Below are positions 3,659-5,673 of a DNA stretch of 5,673 bases, piece by piece. Source of the stretch: Thermoplasmata archaeon (GTDB taxonomy: Archaea; Thermoplasmatota; Thermoplasmata; Lutacidiplasmatales; UBA184); the NCBI GenBank assembly GCA_030039995.1, contig JASHUL010000195.1, forward strand, positions 1 through 5,673. Direction: 5' to 3'. Below the pieces are notes generated by a model, which was not told where the DNA came from, did not search any database, and worked only from the letters and a program-made list of their open reading frames with translations. Numbering within the stretch: the first letter of the stretch is position 1; the number at the start of each line of letters is the position of its first letter. A program made the position numbers and the translations under genes.

Positions 3659-5673
3659 AGGTCGACGGCCGCGCCGGGAGGCACGGTGACGTCTCCCGAC
3701 CCCGCGTCGACCGTGAGCGCTCGCACTCCGAACCACCGGACCCGGAGCCGCTCGGGACTCCAGTCGAGCGCCACGACTCCCTCGCCGACCCGTAGGTTGT
3801 CGAGGGCGGCGGACCTCCAGCCCCCGGGGAAGGTGGTCCGCACCCGGAGCCTCGACGATCTCGCGTCGACCTCGAGCCCCCAGAGCCGCTCGAACATCAC
3901 CGTGAGGAACGGCGCGACGCTGAACCCGAGCAGAAAGCAGGAGTCGAACGCGACCGGGGAGTCCCCACGGTAGCATTCGTTCGCCCCGCCCGATTCGTTC
4001 TCGTACCGCTCCGCGATCGCCGTGAGGTAGGCCACGCCCCGCTCCGCGTCGCCGACCGCCAGCGCCGCGTCCGCCGCCCAGGCGGTGGCGATCGTCCAGA
4101 CCTGCCCGTCGTGGTAGGCATCGGGGCGGTAGGACGGGTCGCGCGACGAGAGCGTGCGCACGCCCCAGCTCGTCGTGAGGTCTTCCTGCGCCGCGCGCTC
4201 GACGCAGCGTCGGGCCGCCTCCGGAGGCAGCAGTCCGGCGCTCACGGCCCGCAGGGCGTTCGGTCGGACCTGAGCCACCGGTCGACCGTTCCGGATCGTG
4301 TCGTAGAGATAGCCCTCTGCGCCCCACGCATAGTCCGTCCGGATCGCGACGGCCACCCGTTCGGCCGCGGCCCGCCATCGGGCCGGCGCTCCGTCCGGGG
4401 GGCCGGGCAAAAGTTCCGCCGCGGCACCGAGGGCACGGCACCAGAGGACCTGGAGGTCGACCGCATGCGACCTCCGGTCCGTGGAGTCCCAGATGGTGGT
4501 GTCGGGCGCGTCGATCCCGTACCGGACGCGAGCAAGGGAACCCGTGGCCGCGCTGATCGCCTCCACTTCGCCGCCGTTCCGCAGCAGACCGGTCCCCGGA
4601 TCGCACCGGGCCTCGCCCCACGCGATCATCGCGCGGACGGCGTCCGGCCACCCCTCCGGCAGCGTCGAAGCTCCCTGGTGCTCGGCCCAGCGCCGCATCA
4701 AGAGGGGAAAGTAGAGGGTCGTGTCCGAGGTGCCGTAGAAGAAGATCGGCCCCGGGGAGATCTGCATCGGCAGCTCACCCGTCTCGCCAGCGAGCACGGG
4801 CACCGCGGCGCGGGATTGGAATCGCACGATCGTGTCGATCGACCCTCGGGCCCAATCGAAGTCGCCGAGCCAGACGACCGCCCACAGCATCCAGGCGAGG
4901 TCCCGCCCCCACAGCGCGGCGTACCAAGGGAAGCCGGCGACCAGGCCGGTCATCCCGTCGCCCGGCGCGGAGTACAGACGACGCAGGGCCGACCGCGCGC
5001 GCGCGTAGCCTCGCTCGAGCGCCGGGGCGTCCGGAAACCGGAGCGTCGGGGTAGCGTCCGTCCACGCGCGCTCGATCGAGTCCAGTTCGGCCGCCGCTCG
5101 GTCCGGGTCGGCCAGCGCGCGCTGGGCGTCCGCCCGCGCGGCGTCGAGGTCACGGTCGAGTCCACCGGTGACGAGCACGCGGAGCTCGGACGCGGCCCCC
5201 GGGGTGATCGGGAGCGCGTGCTCGACTCCGATCTCGTCGACGCGTCCGCGAAAGTGGCCCCCGATCCAGGAGCCCCGGTTGAGGAAGAGGCGCGTCGGGG
5301 GGATGTTCGACCGCACAGCCAGACCGAACCCCCGCTGACGGACCCGAAGCTCGTCCGGGGACGTGTCGACCCGGAAGTACCGCGGTCGGATCCCTTCGAC
5401 GAGGACGGGGAGGAGGAACGGGACGAACTCGCTGGTCACCGTGAGGGTGCCGGGAGCCCCACCGGTCGACTCGCAACGCAGCGTGCGAACGACGCCCGGG
5501 ACGTTCTCGAGCGCCGTGACCGATTGCGAGATCGCGAGGTCGTCCCAGCGATGTCGGCTCTGCCAACGTGTTCCGCGGAGGTCCGTCTCCTCGAGAGTCG
5601 TGGGCAGGTCGGTCTCGCGGTCGTCGCGCCGCAGGGCGAAGCGCCACGCACCGGTCAGGCGCACGCATTGACC
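3637..5673 (-). CDS. Amylo-alpha-1,6-glucosidase / glycogen debranching enzyme-like protein, 5' end beyond or at the right window edge
   Basis: It likely hydrolyses alpha-1,6-linked glucose branches of glycogen or related glucans. The reading frame is open to the edge. A GTG at 5664 would give 675 residues (numbering used here), but no family start is evident, so the N-terminus is probably outside. Residues 1-about 200 form a beta-rich domain like those preceding the catalytic part of debranching enzymes (ISQSVTALENVPGVVRTLRCES at 45-66). Residues 200-595 fit the (alpha/alpha)6 toroid: FPWYAALWGRDLAWML at 245-260, GELP at 296-299, YGTSDTTLYF at 310-319, DTTIWDS at 388-394, AVDLQVLWCRAL at 401-412, VRPNALRAVSAGLL at 466-479 and AYHDGQVW at 516-523. 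Residues 596-670 look like a C-terminal beta domain. I see no GH13-type glucanotransferase domain, so this would be a glucosidase-only form. Catalytic acids cannot be assigned with certainty; E297, D388, D394 and E563 are candidates. No signal peptide is visible, but the true N-terminus is missing. GH15-like glucoamylase activity is an alternative. Confidence 0.85.
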   Translation of the reverse strand, partial: GQCVRLTGAWRFALRRDDRETDLPTTLEETDLRGTRWQSRHRWDDLAISQSVTALENVPGVVRTLRCESTGGAPGTLTVTSEFVPFLLPVLVEGIRPRYFRVDTSPDELRVRQRGFGLAVRSNIPPTRLFLNRGSWIGGHFRGRVDEIGVEHALPITPGAASELRVLVTGGLDRDLDAARADAQRALADPDRAAAELDSIERAWTDATPTLRFPDAPALERGYARARSALRRLYSAPGDGMTGLVAGFPWYAALWGRDLAWMLWAVVWLGDFDWARGSIDTIVRFQSRAAVPVLAGETGELPMQISPGPIFFYGTSDTTLYFPLLMRRWAEHQGASTLPEGWPDAVRAMIAWGEARCDPGTGLLRNGGEVEAISAATGSLARVRYGIDAPDTTIWDSTDRRSHAVDLQVLWCRALGAAAELLPGPPDGAPARWRAAAERVAVAIRTDYAWGAEGYLYDTIRNGRPVAQVRPNALRAVSAGLLPPEAARRCVERAAQEDLTTSWGVRTLSSRDPSYRPDAYHDGQVWTIATAWAADAALAVGDAERGVAYLTAIAERYENESGGANECYRGDSPVAFDSCFLLGFSVAPFLTVMFERLWGLEVDARSSRLRVRTTFPGGWRSAALDNLRVGEGVVALDWSPERLRVRWFGVRALTVDAGSGDVTVPPGAAVDLPPSAPP

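Noticed and set aside
2083..3795. Long open frame of 570 codons on the plus strand
   Set aside because: It runs antisense through the ABC ATPase and the NAD(P)-binding gene. Its product is rich in Arg, Asp, Glu, Gly and Pro with no recognisable domain, as expected for a reverse-frame shadow in high-GC DNA. The minus-strand genes have full family motifs.
3599..4651. 350-codon minus-strand frame inside and beyond the end of the debranching gene
   Set aside because: The translation is Arg/Gly-rich without domains and overlaps the well-supported debranching frame. It is a frame shadow, not evidence of a frameshift, because the debranching frame keeps its motifs to the end.
1..5673. CRISPR array, tRNA or rRNA gene, insertion sequence, or defence/toxin system
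   Set aside because: No regularly spaced repeats, no tRNA-like or rRNA-like segments, no transposase or integrase motifs, and no recognised defence domains were seen. Coding genes fill almost all of the window.

Overview
The window is high-GC DNA carrying six protein genes, all on the minus strand. Transcription therefore runs from the right edge to the left. I think it comes from an archaeon, possibly a high-GC member of the Thermoplasmata or a related lineage. Three signs support an archaeon. Two genes that begin transcription units (the ABC ATPase and trxB) have an AT-rich TATA-like box centred about 26-27 bases before the start codon and no usable leader, which is the archaeal leaderless arrangement. 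The internal permease gene has a clear Shine-Dalgarno sequence. The extracytoplasmic domain of the permease is also rich in N-glycosylation sequons. The lineage below 'archaeon' is a guess, and a high-GC bacterium is not strictly excluded.

Layout in the direction of transcription: (1) 5673-3637, most of a glycogen-debranching-type amylo-alpha-1,6-glucosidase, with its start probably beyond the right edge. (2) 3579-2914, a small NAD(P)-binding protein of the atypical short-chain dehydrogenase / NAD(P)H-binding type. (3) 2862-300, a tight three-gene unit of ABC ATPase, ABC-2 permease and flavin reductase-like protein, each joined to the next by an ATGA stop/start overlap. (4) 261-1, the N-terminal 87 residues of a thioredoxin reductase, with its own promoter and running off the left edge.

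The ATPase and permease together form a classic ABC-2 exporter. The unusual feature is the flavin reductase coupled to it by overlapping codons, with a second flavoprotein just downstream. This suggests, but does not prove, a link between export and flavin or thiol redox chemistry. The debranching enzyme belongs to storage or environmental alpha-glucan metabolism and shows no obvious link to the rest.

No RNA gene, CRISPR array, insertion sequence or clear mobile element was seen. Intergenic space is small, with gaps of 57, 51 and 38 bases. These gaps hold the promoter candidates, one short stem-loop and part of a 9-bp inverted repeat that overlaps the debranching-enzyme stop codon. The region mostly looks ordinary, and I did not find a convincing new system.
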